The position numbers and the translations under genes are program-made. Below, piece by piece: positions 41,914 to 50,464 of a stretch of DNA of 64,000 nucleotides. The notes under the pieces are model-generated. The model had not been told where the DNA came from. It saw only the letters and a list, made by a program, of their open reading frames with translations, and ran no database searches. Within the stretch, counting starts at the first letter, position 1. Every line of letters starts with the position of its first letter. The DNA lies in assembly GCF_023330685.1 (NCBI RefSeq), contig NZ_CP097128.1, positions 372,001 to 436,000 on the forward strand. Direction: 5' to 3'. Origin of the DNA: Conexibacter sp. DBS9H8 (GTDB lineage: Bacteria; Actinomycetota; Thermoleophilia; Solirubrobacterales; Solirubrobacteraceae).

Positions 41914-42618
41914 GTGCGTTCAGAGGCTTCGGACACCTTCACCCTCGGGCTCGTCGCGACTCGCGACGCCCTGCGCGACTGGTCGCGCACCCCGGGCCGG
42001 GTGATCGGACGCTGGTGTGCCGGGGCGAGCCTCGCCGCCGGCCTCCTGCTCGTGGGAACCCTGATCGTCGCCGAGGTCTCGCCGGGGACCCGGGCGATCG
42101 ACCTGTCGGTCCCACCGGTGAGCACCGGAGGAACCGGGTATGTGCTCACCATCCTCGGGCACAACCTGCTCGTCCTCGCCCTCCACGTCTTCGCCTGTGT
42201 CGCCGGGTTCATCGCCGGGTCGAGCGTCCCCGCGACCGCGCAGTGCCTCCGTGGTCTCGAGCGCGTCGTGCACGAGTACGGGGGCCGGCTGGCCATCGGG
42301 TTCGTCGCCCTCGCCACGCTGTTCTCCCTCGCCAACCAGGTCGTCGATCTCGGCAGCTCAGCCGCCGGGGTCGCCCACGAGCTGCACACGAGCCCCGCCC
42401 TGCTGTTGCTCGCCCTGCTGCCCCACGCCGCCCCGGAGCTGCTCGCGCTGTTCCTTCCGCTCGCCGCGTGGGTGCTCGCCAGCCGCCGCGGCGAGTGGGA
42501 TCAGCTCCTGGCGGCCGCGCTCGTGACGACGGTGATCGCCGTGCCGATCCTCGTCGCCGCCGCCTCCTGGGAGACCTACGGCGCGCCGCTGCTCATCCGG
42601 CTGCTCACCGGGCACTGA
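41914..42618 (+). CDS. SpoIIM-like integral membrane protein
   Basis: A 234-residue protein with about five membrane helices. The pattern of a short cytosolic N-terminus, then helices with GHNLLVLALHVFACVAGFIAGS and LLPHAAPELLALFLPLAAWVLA recalls the stage II sporulation protein M/DUF95 family (the HxxxE/P-E motif), which is wider than sporulation. GTG start at 41914, divergent from the nuclease gene. Function unknown. Confidence 0.65.
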   Translation: MRSEASDTFTLGLVATRDALRDWSRTPGRVIGRWCAGASLAAGLLLVGTLIVAEVSPGTRAIDLSVPPVSTGGTGYVLTILGHNLLVLALHVFACVAGFIAGSSVPATAQCLRGLERVVHEYGGRLAIGFVALATLFSLANQVVDLGSSAAGVAHELHTSPALLLLALLPHAAPELLALFLPLAAWVLASRRGEWDQLLAAALVTTVIAVPILVAAASWETYGAPLLIRLLTGH

Positions 42619-42711
42619 CGCGACGGCCGGGCGACCCGCCGCACGACCGCGACCACTGTGAGGCGCCTCACAGGCGACGCAACCAAATGTCACGGCAGTG
42701 TAGGTATGTAT

Positions 42712-42927
42712 ATGACTGAGGCATTCCTCCCCATCATCATCGTGATCGCGGTCATCGGAGTCGGCGTGTCGATGACCCGCCTCGCCTGGCCGTTCTCGGT
42801 CGCCGAGAGCCTCGGACGGACCGGGGCGTGGTTCCACCACGAGGACATGGACCCGCCCGAGGCCCAGCCGGACCCCCACCGCAACGACCCGGCGATCATC
42901 CACCGTCGCCTGCGCGGGCGCCCCTGA
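42712..42927 (+). CDS. Small single-helix membrane protein
   Basis: A 71-residue protein with an N-terminal membrane helix (LPIIIVIAVIGVGVSM) and a polar, His- and Asp-rich cytosolic tail (HHEDMDPPEAQPDPHRND). Two in-frame ATGs, at 42706 and 42712, are possible. Isolated between two membrane-protein genes; function unknown. Confidence 0.5.
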   Translation: MTEAFLPIIIVIAVIGVGVSMTRLAWPFSVAESLGRTGAWFHHEDMDPPEAQPDPHRNDPAIIHRRLRGRP

Positions 42928-42986
42928 GCGATCGACGCTGCGTGGGGCGGCGGCCGGCCGCCGCCCCCGACCGTAGTCTCGGCTCG

Positions 42987-43661
42987 GTGAGCGGATCTGA
43001 CCCCGAGCCGCCGGCCTCGCGCTACCCGCCGCCCGGCCGCGTCGAGCCCCAGTGGCCGCCGCTGGTGACGGTGGCGGCTGCGATCATCCTCCAGTTCCTC
43101 CTCCCCGACCGGCTCGACGCCGGGCCCAGGTGGTTGCTCCCCGCCCTCGAGGGGGTCGTCCTGATCGGCCTCCTCGCCGCCTCCCCGTCCCGCATCACCG
43201 GACACAACGTGCGGCGGCGGCGGGTGTCGCTCGTCCTCGTCGGCTTCGTCTCGGCCGCCAACGCGGTCGCGCTCGTCCTCCTCGCCCAGCTCCTCCTCCA
43301 CCACCAGGTCAACAACGGCCACCAGCTGATCATCGCCGGGGCGCTCATCTGGCTCACCAACGTGCTCATCTTCGCGCTCTGGTACTGGGAGCTCGACCGC
43401 GGTGGGCCGGGCGTCCGCGCGGAGGGCGCCGACGGCCCGCCCGACTTCCTCTTCCCCCAGATGGCCTCCGACAGCCCGGCCCCGCTGTGGCGGCCCCAGT
43501 TCGCCGACTACCTGTACGTCTCGCTCACCAACGCGACAGCCTTCTCACCGACCGACACGATGCCCCTCAGCGTCCCCGCGAAGCTGATCATGGGCCTCCA
43601 GTCGCTCGTCTCCCTCGTCGTGATCGGGCTCGTCATCTCCCGGGCGGTCAACATCCTCTAG
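42987..43661 (+). CDS. Polytopic membrane protein with pore-like C-terminus
   Basis: A 224-residue protein with five or six hydrophobic helices. The C-terminal block YVSLTNATAFSPTDTMPLS followed by a last helix ending ISRAVNIL resembles the re-entrant loop plus inner helix of two-TM potassium channels, but a TVGYG-type filter is missing (TAFSP instead). Start is GTG 42987; upstream codons in the same frame cover the previous gene's end. Function unknown. Confidence 0.7.
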   Translation: MSGSDPEPPASRYPPPGRVEPQWPPLVTVAAAIILQFLLPDRLDAGPRWLLPALEGVVLIGLLAASPSRITGHNVRRRRVSLVLVGFVSAANAVALVLLAQLLLHHQVNNGHQLIIAGALIWLTNVLIFALWYWELDRGGPGVRAEGADGPPDFLFPQMASDSPAPLWRPQFADYLYVSLTNATAFSPTDTMPLSVPAKLIMGLQSLVSLVVIGLVISRAVNIL

Positions 43662-43680
43662 ACGACGGGGTACCCCGCCT

Positions 43681-43697
43681 GGACCGTTGCGGTCCTT
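43681..43697 (+). terminator. Hairpin terminator after the membrane protein gene
   Basis: GGACCG-TTG-CGGTCC, a perfect 6-bp stem with a 3-base loop, followed by TT and C-rich sequence, 20 bases after the stop codon. Next gene starts at 43746. Confidence 0.45.
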
Positions 43698-43745
43698 CCC
43701 TCGAGAGACGGTGCCGGCCCGGCGGTCCAATATCCTTCCGAGACG

Positions 43746-45158
43746 ATGAGCAAGATGTCCGCCTCCAGTGGCCGCCCGTTCGCGGTCGCGATCGTCGGCT
43801 CGGGGCCGGCCGGCTTCTACGCGGCCGGACAACTGCTCGCCAGCGCCGCCCCGGAGGTGACCGTCGACGTCTATGACCGGCTCGCGACCCCGTGGGGGCT
43901 CGTGCGCTTCGGGGTCGCCCCCGACCACCCGAAGATCAAGTCGGTCACGCGGGTGTTCGAGAAGACCGCGCTGAAGCCCGGTTTCCGCTTCCTCGGCAAC
44001 GTCGAGATCGGCGTCGATGTCTCCCATGACCAGCTCGCCGCCGCCTATGACGCGGTCCTCTACGCGGTCGGCACACCGGCGGACCGCCGGCTCGGGATCC
44101 CCGGGGAGGATCTCCCCGGGTCGGTCGCCGCGACCGAGTTCGTCGCCTGGTACAACGGCCACCCCGACTACGCCGACCTTGACTTCGACCTCAGCGCGGA
44201 GCGCGCCATCGTCATCGGCAACGGCAACGTCGCCCTCGACGTCGCCCGGATGCTCGCGCTCTCCCCGCACGAGCTCGCGGTCACCGACACCGCCGACCAT
44301 GCGATCGCCGCGCTCGCCGCCTCGGAGATCTCCGAGATCGTCGTCCTCGGCCGCCGTGGCCCGGCCCAGGCAGCCTTCACCAACCCGGAGCTGCGCGAAC
44401 TCGGGGAACTCGAGCTCGCCGACGTGATCGTCGACCCGGCGGAGGCGGAGCTCGACCCGGTGTCCGCCGCCGGGCTCGAAGCCGCCGACCAAACGGTGCG
44501 CGCGAACGTCAAGACGATCGCCGAGTACGCCGCCCGCACCCCGGCGGGCAAGCCCCGCCGGGTGATCCTGCGCTTCCTCACCTCCCCGGTCGCGATCGAG
44601 GGCGACGGCCGGGTGGAGGCGGTGAGACTCGCCCGTAACGTGCTCGAGGCCGGACCGGACGGGAGCGTCCGCGCCCGCAGCACCGACAGCCACGAACGGA
44701 TCGAGGCCGGTATCGTCCTGCGCTCGGTCGGCTACATCGGCACGCCGCTGCCGGGCGTCCCCTTCGATCACGACCACATGCGGATCCTCAACCGGGACGG
44801 GCGCGTGCTCGATCCCGTCAGCGGCGAGCCGCTCCCCGGCGTCTACACGGCCGGGTGGGTCAAGCGCGGCCCCTCCGGGGTGATCGGGACCAACAAGAAG
44901 TGCGCGAATGAGACGGTCGCCCACGTCCTCAGCGACGCCGCCGCCGGCGCGCTGCCAGCCCCGAGCTCGACCCCGGACGCCCTCATCGGGCAGCTCCGCG
45001 ACACCGGCGTGAAGATCGTGGAATACCACGGCTGGGCGGCGATCGACGCCCACGAGCGGGCCCTCGGCGAGCCGCACGGACGCCCGCGGGTCAAGCTCGT
45101 CCGGCGCGCCGAGCAGCTCGCGATCGCCCTCGGGGAGGCACTCAGCCACAGCGGTTGA
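43746..45158 (+). CDS. fprA: FprA-type ferredoxin--NADP+ reductase
   Basis: A 470-residue FAD/NADP oxidoreductase of the adrenodoxin-reductase group. VAIVGSGPAGFYAA binds FAD, TPWGLVRFGVAPDHPKIKSV is the family's substrate-side signature, VIGNGNVALDVARML binds NADPH, and GWVKRGPSGVIGTNKKC near residue 370 is diagnostic. It passes electrons between NADPH and ferredoxin for P450s or biosynthesis. Single gene with hairpin before it; convergent with an MFS gene. The 112 bases between them hold no gene. Confidence 0.92.
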   Translation: MSKMSASSGRPFAVAIVGSGPAGFYAAGQLLASAAPEVTVDVYDRLATPWGLVRFGVAPDHPKIKSVTRVFEKTALKPGFRFLGNVEIGVDVSHDQLAAAYDAVLYAVGTPADRRLGIPGEDLPGSVAATEFVAWYNGHPDYADLDFDLSAERAIVIGNGNVALDVARMLALSPHELAVTDTADHAIAALAASEISEIVVLGRRGPAQAAFTNPELRELGELELADVIVDPAEAELDPVSAAGLEAADQTVRANVKTIAEYAARTPAGKPRRVILRFLTSPVAIEGDGRVEAVRLARNVLEAGPDGSVRARSTDSHERIEAGIVLRSVGYIGTPLPGVPFDHDHMRILNRDGRVLDPVSGEPLPGVYTAGWVKRGPSGVIGTNKKCANETVAHVLSDAAAGALPAPSSTPDALIGQLRDTGVKIVEYHGWAAIDAHERALGEPHGRPRVKLVRRAEQLAIALGEALSHSG

Positions 45159-45270
45159 GGGGAGCCCTCCACCTGGGGGGAGCGTATACGCACGGGCTCG
45201 CCCGCTGATCGGGCCGCGACCCCAGCCTGCCCGTGGCGAGCGGGGAGGGCCGGGATCGGAGGGGAGGGCG

Positions 45271-46503
45271 TCAGCCTGGGGAGGCGGTGAGGACCGCGCC
45301 GCGGTGGCGGGTCAGCACGGCGGCGGTGAGGAGCAGGCAGGCCCCGAGCAGCAGGGTGACCGTCGCGTCCCCGGCGAGCCGGGCGAGCGCCCCGCCGCCC
45401 CCTGAGCCGAGGATCTGCCCGGTGGCCCAGGCGACGTTCATCAGCCCGGCGCCGAGGGCCTGGTCGAGACCGACGCCCTCGGAGAGGTCGGCGAGCAGGG
45501 CCATCACCGGCGTCCAGGCACCGCCGAGGCCGGCGGTGCTCAGGGCGATCACGGCGACCAGCGCCACCGCGCTCGGCGCGGCGCTGAAGCAGGCGATCGC
45601 GGCCCCGGCGACGCTGAAGGCGACGATCAGCGGCGCGAGGCGCCCGCGGCGATCCGAGACGACCCCGACGCCACTGGACGTCGCCGTCTCGAGGATCGAG
45701 GCGCCGATGAACGTCGCGCCGATCACGCCGGCGCCGGCCCCGAGAGCATGGAGCCGCAGGGAGCCGAGGACGGTCAGGGAGCCGGCCGCCATCGCCGGGA
45801 GCGCCATCATCCACAGGGCGCCCCGGCCGAGCGGCCGGCCCAGGAGGGAGCCGATCGCCCGGCGGGGCGACACGATCGGATCAGAGGGGTCGGGCTCGAG
45901 CCGGCGTGCGGGAGCGCGGACGAGCCAGGTCGCGAGGACCAGGACGAGGGCGAGGGTGGCGAGGGCGATGAACAGCGCCGCGCGGCCGGTGGCCGAAGCG
46001 AGGGCGCCGACGGCCGGGCCCGCGACGCTGCCGGCGATCGCCGCCGACACGGCCTGGCCGATCACCGTACCCCGGCGCGCGGCCGGGGCGGCGAGGACGA
46101 GCCAGGCGACGCCGCCGTCCCAGGAGAACGCGCCGCCGACCCCCTCGCAGAAGCGAGCGGTGTCAAGTCCGAGGGTCGAGTGCAGCAGGGCGAAGGCGAC
46201 GGTCGAGGCGAACAGCAGCCCGAGCCCGATGCTGAGGGCGACGCGCGGACCGAGGGCGACGGCAAGATATCCGCCCGGCAGCGAGGCGAGCAGCATCCCC
46301 GCCGCATAACAGGCGGTGAGCACGCCGGCGCCGAGCTTGGAGAGGTGGAGCGCGTGGCTGAGCTGGGGCAGGAGGGGGGCGACGACCGCGTAGAAGGTCG
46401 TGTCGATCAGCACGGCCGCCCCGACGAGGAGGACGAGCCGGCGCAGCTCGCGCGGGTCGGCGCCGTCGCTGCCGACGGCCTGCGGTGTCGAGGCGGCGGC
46501 CAC
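45271..46503 (-). CDS. MFS transporter
   Basis: A 410-residue 12-helix major facilitator. Helix 1 contains LLVGAAVLIDTTFYAVVAPLLPQL; the loop 2-3 signature appears as GGYLAVALGPRVAL and GVVSDRRGRLAPL repeats it in the second half. Likely a drug or metabolite exporter of the DHA1 type. Start is GTG at 46503, two bases after the stop of the YbjN-like gene (TGAGGTG); the longer frame runs back through that gene and is rejected. Confidence 0.85.
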   Translation of the reverse strand: MAAASTPQAVGSDGADPRELRRLVLLVGAAVLIDTTFYAVVAPLLPQLSHALHLSKLGAGVLTACYAAGMLLASLPGGYLAVALGPRVALSIGLGLLFASTVAFALLHSTLGLDTARFCEGVGGAFSWDGGVAWLVLAAPAARRGTVIGQAVSAAIAGSVAGPAVGALASATGRAALFIALATLALVLVLATWLVRAPARRLEPDPSDPIVSPRRAIGSLLGRPLGRGALWMMALPAMAAGSLTVLGSLRLHALGAGAGVIGATFIGASILETATSSGVGVVSDRRGRLAPLIVAFSVAGAAIACFSAAPSAVALVAVIALSTAGLGGAWTPVMALLADLSEGVGLDQALGAGLMNVAWATGQILGSGGGGALARLAGDATVTLLLGACLLLTAAVLTRHRGAVLTASPG

Positions 46504-46504
46504 C

Positions 46505-46888
46505 TCAGGGGTGGGCGAGGGCGAACTCCCGCGCGCGGGTCGCGCTCGCGAGCAGGAGACCGAGGAACCGGTCGAGCGTCTCCGCGTCAAGCTGGGCGAG
46601 GGGCAGCTCGCCGCTGACGAACACCTCACCGGCGAGGTTCTCACAGAAGCACACGAACGGCGCCTGGCGGTTCCAGTAGAGGAGCTGGTGGGGATCGATG
46701 ACGCCGGCCGGCAGGACGGCCGCCTGGGCGCGCAGCAACGCGCCGCGGAGCGCCACCCCGAGATGGAGCGGGTAGCCGGCCGCCTCGAGCCGGATCCCCC
46801 ACTCTCCCGGCGCGGGGGCGCTCACCTCGGCGTCGAGGGAGTCGATGAACCCGGCCACCCGGGCGGCGTCTCCAGCGTGATCGGACAT
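46505..46888 (-). CDS. YbjN/chaperone-like protein
   Basis: A 127-residue protein with a YbjN or type III chaperone-like alpha-beta pattern: VAGFIDSLDAEVSAPAPGEW, GVALRGALLRAQAAVL, LLYWNRQAPFVCFCENLAGEVFVSGEL, LDRFLGLLLAS. ATG 46888 has AAGGGAAG upstream. It is followed directly by the MFS gene and preceded by a drug-type MFS gene 48 bases away. Function unknown. Confidence 0.7.
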   Translation of the reverse strand: MSDHAGDAARVAGFIDSLDAEVSAPAPGEWGIRLEAAGYPLHLGVALRGALLRAQAAVLPAGVIDPHQLLYWNRQAPFVCFCENLAGEVFVSGELPLAQLDAETLDRFLGLLLASATRAREFALAHP

Positions 46889-46936
46889 CTCGGATCTTCC
46901 CTTCGGTCGCCGTGGGGTCACCGCGGCGGCGGGAGC

Positions 46937-48463
46937 CTACATCATCACCGGTGGACCGGAGGCGGCGTTCTCGGGCCGGTGTTTTGGCAGGAACAGGCTT
47001 GCGATGAAGGCCGCGCCGATCAGGGCGAGCGCCCACCAGAACGTCGAGCCGAACGCGGCCGCCATCGGGGCAGCAACCCGTGCCCGCACGGCGGCGCTGA
47101 GCTGCTCGCCCGCGCCGGTGGCGTGGCCGCCGAGCCGGTGGGTGATCGCGGCGGCGAGCAGGACGGTGAGGATGGCGGTGCCGATCGAGGCGCCCGCCTG
47201 CTGGATGATGTTGAGCAGGGCCGAGGCCCGGGCGGCGGCGGCGGCAGTGATCGTCTGGATCGCGCCGGTGAAGATCGGCATCATCGTCAGCCCCATCCCG
47301 ATCCCGTTGATGAACAGGTCGATCTCGAGCTTCCAGTAGGCGGTGTGGGCACCGACCCCGGTGAGCCAGAGGACCGACGCCCCGATCAGGATGAGGCCGA
47401 AGGGAACGATCCGCCCCGATCCGGTCTTGTCGGAGAGGATGCCGGCGATCGGCATCATCAGCATCGAGCCGAGGCCCTGGGGGATCAGGAGCAGGCCGCT
47501 GTGGAGCGCCGACTCGCCCCGCACCTCCTGGAGGTAGAGGGGCAGCAGGAGGAAGGAGCCGAACACGCTGACGACCATCAGCGCGAGCGCGACGCTCGAG
47601 GCCGAGAACACCCGGTTGCGGAACAGACGCAGATCGATGAGCGGGTTTGTGGCCCGGAGCGCGTGGGCGACGAAGGCGATCAGGAGCAGGACGCCGACCC
47701 CGATCGGGATGAGGACCTTGGCCTGGCCGAACCCGCCGGGATCGGATTTGGCCAGGCCGTAGATGAGCAACGCGAGCCCGGGTGAGGCGAGGAGAAGGTC
47801 GATCAGGTCGAGGCGCTCCTCAAGCGCGGCGACGTCACGGGGCAGGACGCGGAAGGCGGCGATGAGGGCGATCACGCCGAGCGGTGCGTTGATGAAGAAG
47901 ATCCAGCGCCAGGAGACGTCGGAGACGAGCCAGCCGCCGATGACGGGCCCGAGGATCGGGCCGAGCAGCATCGGGACGCCGATGATCGCCATCACCCGGC
48001 CGATCCGGTGCGGGCCGGCCGCGCGCGTGAGGATCGTCATCCCGGCGGGCATGATCATCCCGCCGCCGAGACCCTGAAGCACCCGGAAGACGATGATCTC
48101 GGTCGAGGACTGGGCGAGTCCCGACAGGGCCGAGCCGATCACGAACAGGGCAATCGAACTCATGTACAGCCGTTTGGTGCCGAAGCGGTCCGCGATCCAG
48201 CCGCTGAGCGGGATCACCGTGGCGAGCGCGAGGGTGTAGCCCGTCGCCACCCACTGGATCGTCGGAAGGGTCGTGTGGAACGTCTGAGCGAGGGTGTTGA
48301 TCGCGACGTTGACGACGGTGGTGTCGAGGATCGACATCACCGTGCCGAGCACGACGACCCCGGCGACGGTGAGGAGCGCCCGGTCGATCCGACCGTCGTT
48401 CAGGAATCCCTCCGGACGGCCGGCGTCGGGAGCCAGAGTCGTCTCATCAGCGGTGGTCGCCAT
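46937..48463 (-). CDS. DHA2-family MFS multidrug transporter (EmrB/QacA type)
   Basis: A 508-residue, 14-helix drug:proton antiporter. SILDTTVVNVAINTLAQTF is motif D1 of the DHA2 group, LSGWIADRFGTKRLYM motif A, RVLQGLGGGMIMPAGMTIL motif B and GPILGPVIGGWLV motif C. Start ATG at 48463; AAGG lies 12 bases upstream. Divergent from the ECF sigma gene. Exports lipophilic compounds across the membrane; the substrate is unknown. Confidence 0.92.
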   Translation of the reverse strand: MATTADETTLAPDAGRPEGFLNDGRIDRALLTVAGVVVLGTVMSILDTTVVNVAINTLAQTFHTTLPTIQWVATGYTLALATVIPLSGWIADRFGTKRLYMSSIALFVIGSALSGLAQSSTEIIVFRVLQGLGGGMIMPAGMTILTRAAGPHRIGRVMAIIGVPMLLGPILGPVIGGWLVSDVSWRWIFFINAPLGVIALIAAFRVLPRDVAALEERLDLIDLLLASPGLALLIYGLAKSDPGGFGQAKVLIPIGVGVLLLIAFVAHALRATNPLIDLRLFRNRVFSASSVALALMVVSVFGSFLLLPLYLQEVRGESALHSGLLLIPQGLGSMLMMPIAGILSDKTGSGRIVPFGLILIGASVLWLTGVGAHTAYWKLEIDLFINGIGMGLTMMPIFTGAIQTITAAAAARASALLNIIQQAGASIGTAILTVLLAAAITHRLGGHATGAGEQLSAAVRARVAAPMAAAFGSTFWWALALIGAAFIASLFLPKHRPENAASGPPVMM

Positions 48464-48523
48464 TTGATTAGGAACCTTAGCAATCGGGTGTGGCCAGCCG
48501 GTGAGATGAGCGTCACAGAGAAC

Positions 48524-48553
48524 TGATCCGGTGGACGCCCACCCGCGTATAGG
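48524..48553 (+). promoter_or_regulatory. ECF-type promoter before the sigma factor gene
   Basis: TGATCC (48524-48529), 18 bases, then TATAGG (48548-48553). The hexamer TGATCC is the -35 element described for RpoE/ChrR-type ECF sigma factors in Rhodobacter. The same hexamer and spacing recur at 50131, before tatA2, which suggests autoregulation and a shared regulon. Confidence 0.55.
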
Positions 48554-48670
48554 GCCTGAGATCAACGGTTCGGATCAACCGGCGGCGGGTTCAGGCACAC
48601 TTGGCCGGTGCCAGACTCCTCGACGCCGGTGGACGGTTCGCTGCCGACAAAGCCCACCTTAGGCGTATCA

Positions 48671-49267
48671 ATGTTCATCGCTGGCCCGCGGGGACGCCGT
48701 CCCCGACACACCCAAATGCCGGACGAGGAACTGATGGACCTCGTGCGCGACGGTGACACCCGCGCGTTCGAGGTGATCTTCGACCGGCACGGCAACGTCG
48801 CCTTCTCCCTCGCCTACCGGATGTGCGGACGCCGGGCCCTTGCCGAGGACATCGTCCAGGAGGCGTTCACCTCCCTGTGGCGCAGCGGCGCCCGCTATGA
48901 CCGGACGCGCGGCAGCGTGCGGTCCTGGGTTCTCTCGGCCGTCCACAACCGGGCGATCGACGCGTTCCGGCGCGACTCGATCCGGGAGGGCAAGAACGTG
49001 CCCGACGACGGTCTCACCGAGCGGCTGGAAGGGCCGACCCGGACCGCGGAGGAGGTCGAGCGCCGCGACGAGGCCCGCCGGGTGCGCGAAGCGCTCGGCG
49101 CCCTGCCGGGAGACCAGCGCAAGGTGATCGAGCTCGCCTACTTCGGTGGCTTCAGCCACTCCGAGATCGCCGAACTTCTCGGCCTCCCCGCAGGCACCGT
49201 CAAGGGGCGGATGCGGCTCGGGCTCGCCAAGCTCAAGGTCGCTCTCACCGATCCCGTGAGCCTATAA
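48671..49267 (+). CDS. ECF RNA polymerase sigma factor
   Basis: A 198-residue ECF sigma factor with region 2 (AFEVIFDRHGNVAFSLAYRMCG, DIVQEAFTSLW, GSVRSWVLSAVHNRAIDAFRR) and region 4 (ALGALPGDQRKVIELAYFGGFSHSEIAELLGLPAGTVKGRMRLGLAKL). I use ATG 48671 with AGG ten bases upstream; GTG 48608 and ATG 48716 are alternatives. The next gene is a ZAS-type anti-sigma factor 21 bases away. Together they should switch on the TGATCC promoters in response to an envelope or photo-oxidative signal. Confidence 0.92.
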   Translation: MFIAGPRGRRPRHTQMPDEELMDLVRDGDTRAFEVIFDRHGNVAFSLAYRMCGRRALAEDIVQEAFTSLWRSGARYDRTRGSVRSWVLSAVHNRAIDAFRRDSIREGKNVPDDGLTERLEGPTRTAEEVERRDEARRVREALGALPGDQRKVIELAYFGGFSHSEIAELLGLPAGTVKGRMRLGLAKLKVALTDPVSL

Positions 49268-49288
49268 TCGTGTTAGGGATCGATTGAG

Positions 49289-49987
49289 ATGTCAGAGACA
49301 TTTTCGTGCCCCGGGGACGCCCCCGCCTACGCGCTCGGCGCGCTCGATGACGCCGAGCTCGCGGCCTTCACCCGCCATCTCCGCGCCTGCAGCGTCTGCC
49401 GTGAGGAGGTCGAGAGCTTCGAGGCGCTCGTCCACGTCCTCCCGATGTCCGTGCCCCAGTACCAGGCGCCCCGGGGGCTGCGTCGCGCCGTGATGGCTGA
49501 GGTGCGCGCCGACGCACGCACCCGCCGGGCTGCGGCACGCCCGCCGGTGACGGCGCGCACTCCGCTCACGCGCCCGAGCCTCCCGGGCTTCCGCGCCGGG
49601 TGGGTCGGGGCGGCCGTCGCCGTCGTGCTCGTCCTCGCGGTCATCACCGTCGGACTGACGGCCGGGGGCACCCGGCACATCGGCGCACGGATGTACGCCG
49701 CCTCGGTCGGGTCCGGTGAGGTGATCCTCAGCCGCAGCGACAACCAACTCGTCGTCCACCATCTCGCGCCCCTCGGGCCGGGCCGGACCTATGAGGTGTG
49801 GCTCAAGCGGGCCACCGGCAGCCCGCAGCCGACGAGCGTCCTCTTCAACGTTTCGGCTTCCGGGGACGGCGCGGTCGACCTGCCGAGCGGGCTCGGTGGC
49901 GTCACTGAGGTGATGGTCACCCAGGAGCCGGCGGGCGGCACCGCCCGGCCGACCTCCCAGCCGGTCCTCATCACCCACCTCAGCTGA
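49289..49987 (+). CDS. Zinc-binding anti-sigma factor (RskA/ChrR-like)
   Basis: A 232-residue inner-membrane anti-sigma factor. The N-terminal ZAS motif is FTRHLRACSVCREE (HxxxCxxC) at about residues 27-39, followed by a linker, one membrane helix (WVGAAVAVVLVLAVITVGL, about 108-126) and an external RskA-type domain with YEVWLKRATGSP and VTQEPAGG. It holds the ECF sigma factor inactive until the signal releases it by proteolysis or a conformational change. Confidence 0.9.
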   Translation: MSETFSCPGDAPAYALGALDDAELAAFTRHLRACSVCREEVESFEALVHVLPMSVPQYQAPRGLRRAVMAEVRADARTRRAAARPPVTARTPLTRPSLPGFRAGWVGAAVAVVLVLAVITVGLTAGGTRHIGARMYAASVGSGEVILSRSDNQLVVHHLAPLGPGRTYEVWLKRATGSPQPTSVLFNVSASGDGAVDLPSGLGGVTEVMVTQEPAGGTARPTSQPVLITHLS

Positions 49988-50004
49988 CCCGCCGCGGGCG
50001 GGTC
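49986..50004 (+). terminator. Hairpin overlapping the anti-sigma stop codon
   Basis: GACCCGC and GCGGGTC form a perfect 7-bp stem with a 5-base loop, beginning inside the TGA stop. No T tract follows, so it could be a terminator or an mRNA 3'-end structure. The rest of 50005-50193 holds the tatA2 promoter. Confidence 0.35.
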
Positions 50005-50130
50005 CGCGTGTCCGGTCCCGGTGTGGTGACCCTCGCGGCTGTGCAGCCCGTCGGGGTGCGGAGGTCAACCGAGCCGTGCCCGCACGGCCACGCAGATGAA
50101 CGCAATCCGTGTCCGGTCGGTCGGGGTCAC

Positions 50131-50160
50131 TGATCCGTCCGGGCCGGGAGTGCGAACAGA
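50131..50160 (+). promoter_or_regulatory. ECF-type promoter before tatA2-tatC2 and downstream lipid genes
   Basis: TGATCC (50131-50136), 18 bases, AACAGA (50155-50160); tatA2 starts 33 bases further on. The -35 hexamer and spacing equal those before the sigma gene itself. The -10 is less similar (TATAGG there), so a weaker or differently tuned promoter is possible. Confidence 0.5.
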
Positions 50161-50193
50161 ACAGTGAAGGTCAATCAACGAACGGAGTACACC

Positions 50194-50421
50194 ATGGGAC
50201 TTGAAAACCCGATTCACCTCGCCCTCTTGCTGATGGTTCTGCTGCTCGTCTTCGGCGCCAAGCGCCTGCCTGAGATGGGTCGCTCACTCGGCGACGGCCT
50301 GCGCGGCTTCAAGGAAGCCGTCAGTGGCCAGGCCCCCGCTCACACCCTCACCGCCGCTGACATGGTCACCCCCGAACCGGCGACCATCGCCCCCGTCATC
50401 GTCTCCCAGCCCGCCGAGTAG
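50194..50421 (+). CDS. tatA: Twin-arginine translocase subunit TatA (copy 2)
   Basis: A 75-residue TatA: membrane helix IHLALLLMVLLLVFGAKRLPEMG, amphipathic helix SLGDGLRGFKEAVSG and a short tail. ATG 50194 follows GGAG at good spacing; the upstream in-frame codons are ignored. It pairs with tatC2 43 bases downstream. Its FGAKRLPEMG is the classical form, whereas copy 1 has FVGPKRLPMLS, so the two differ at the hinge. Confidence 0.9.
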   Translation: MGLENPIHLALLLMVLLLVFGAKRLPEMGRSLGDGLRGFKEAVSGQAPAHTLTAADMVTPEPATIAPVIVSQPAE

Positions 50422-50464
50422 CGGTTTCGCGCTCCGCTCGCTGACGGACTGACACCACCTCACC

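Noticed and set aside
48548..48577. TGATCC on the minus strand toward the MFS gene
   Set aside because: Eighteen bases further on the strand reads CCTATA, which does not match the -10 of the two plus-strand sites, so a divergent ECF promoter is not supported.
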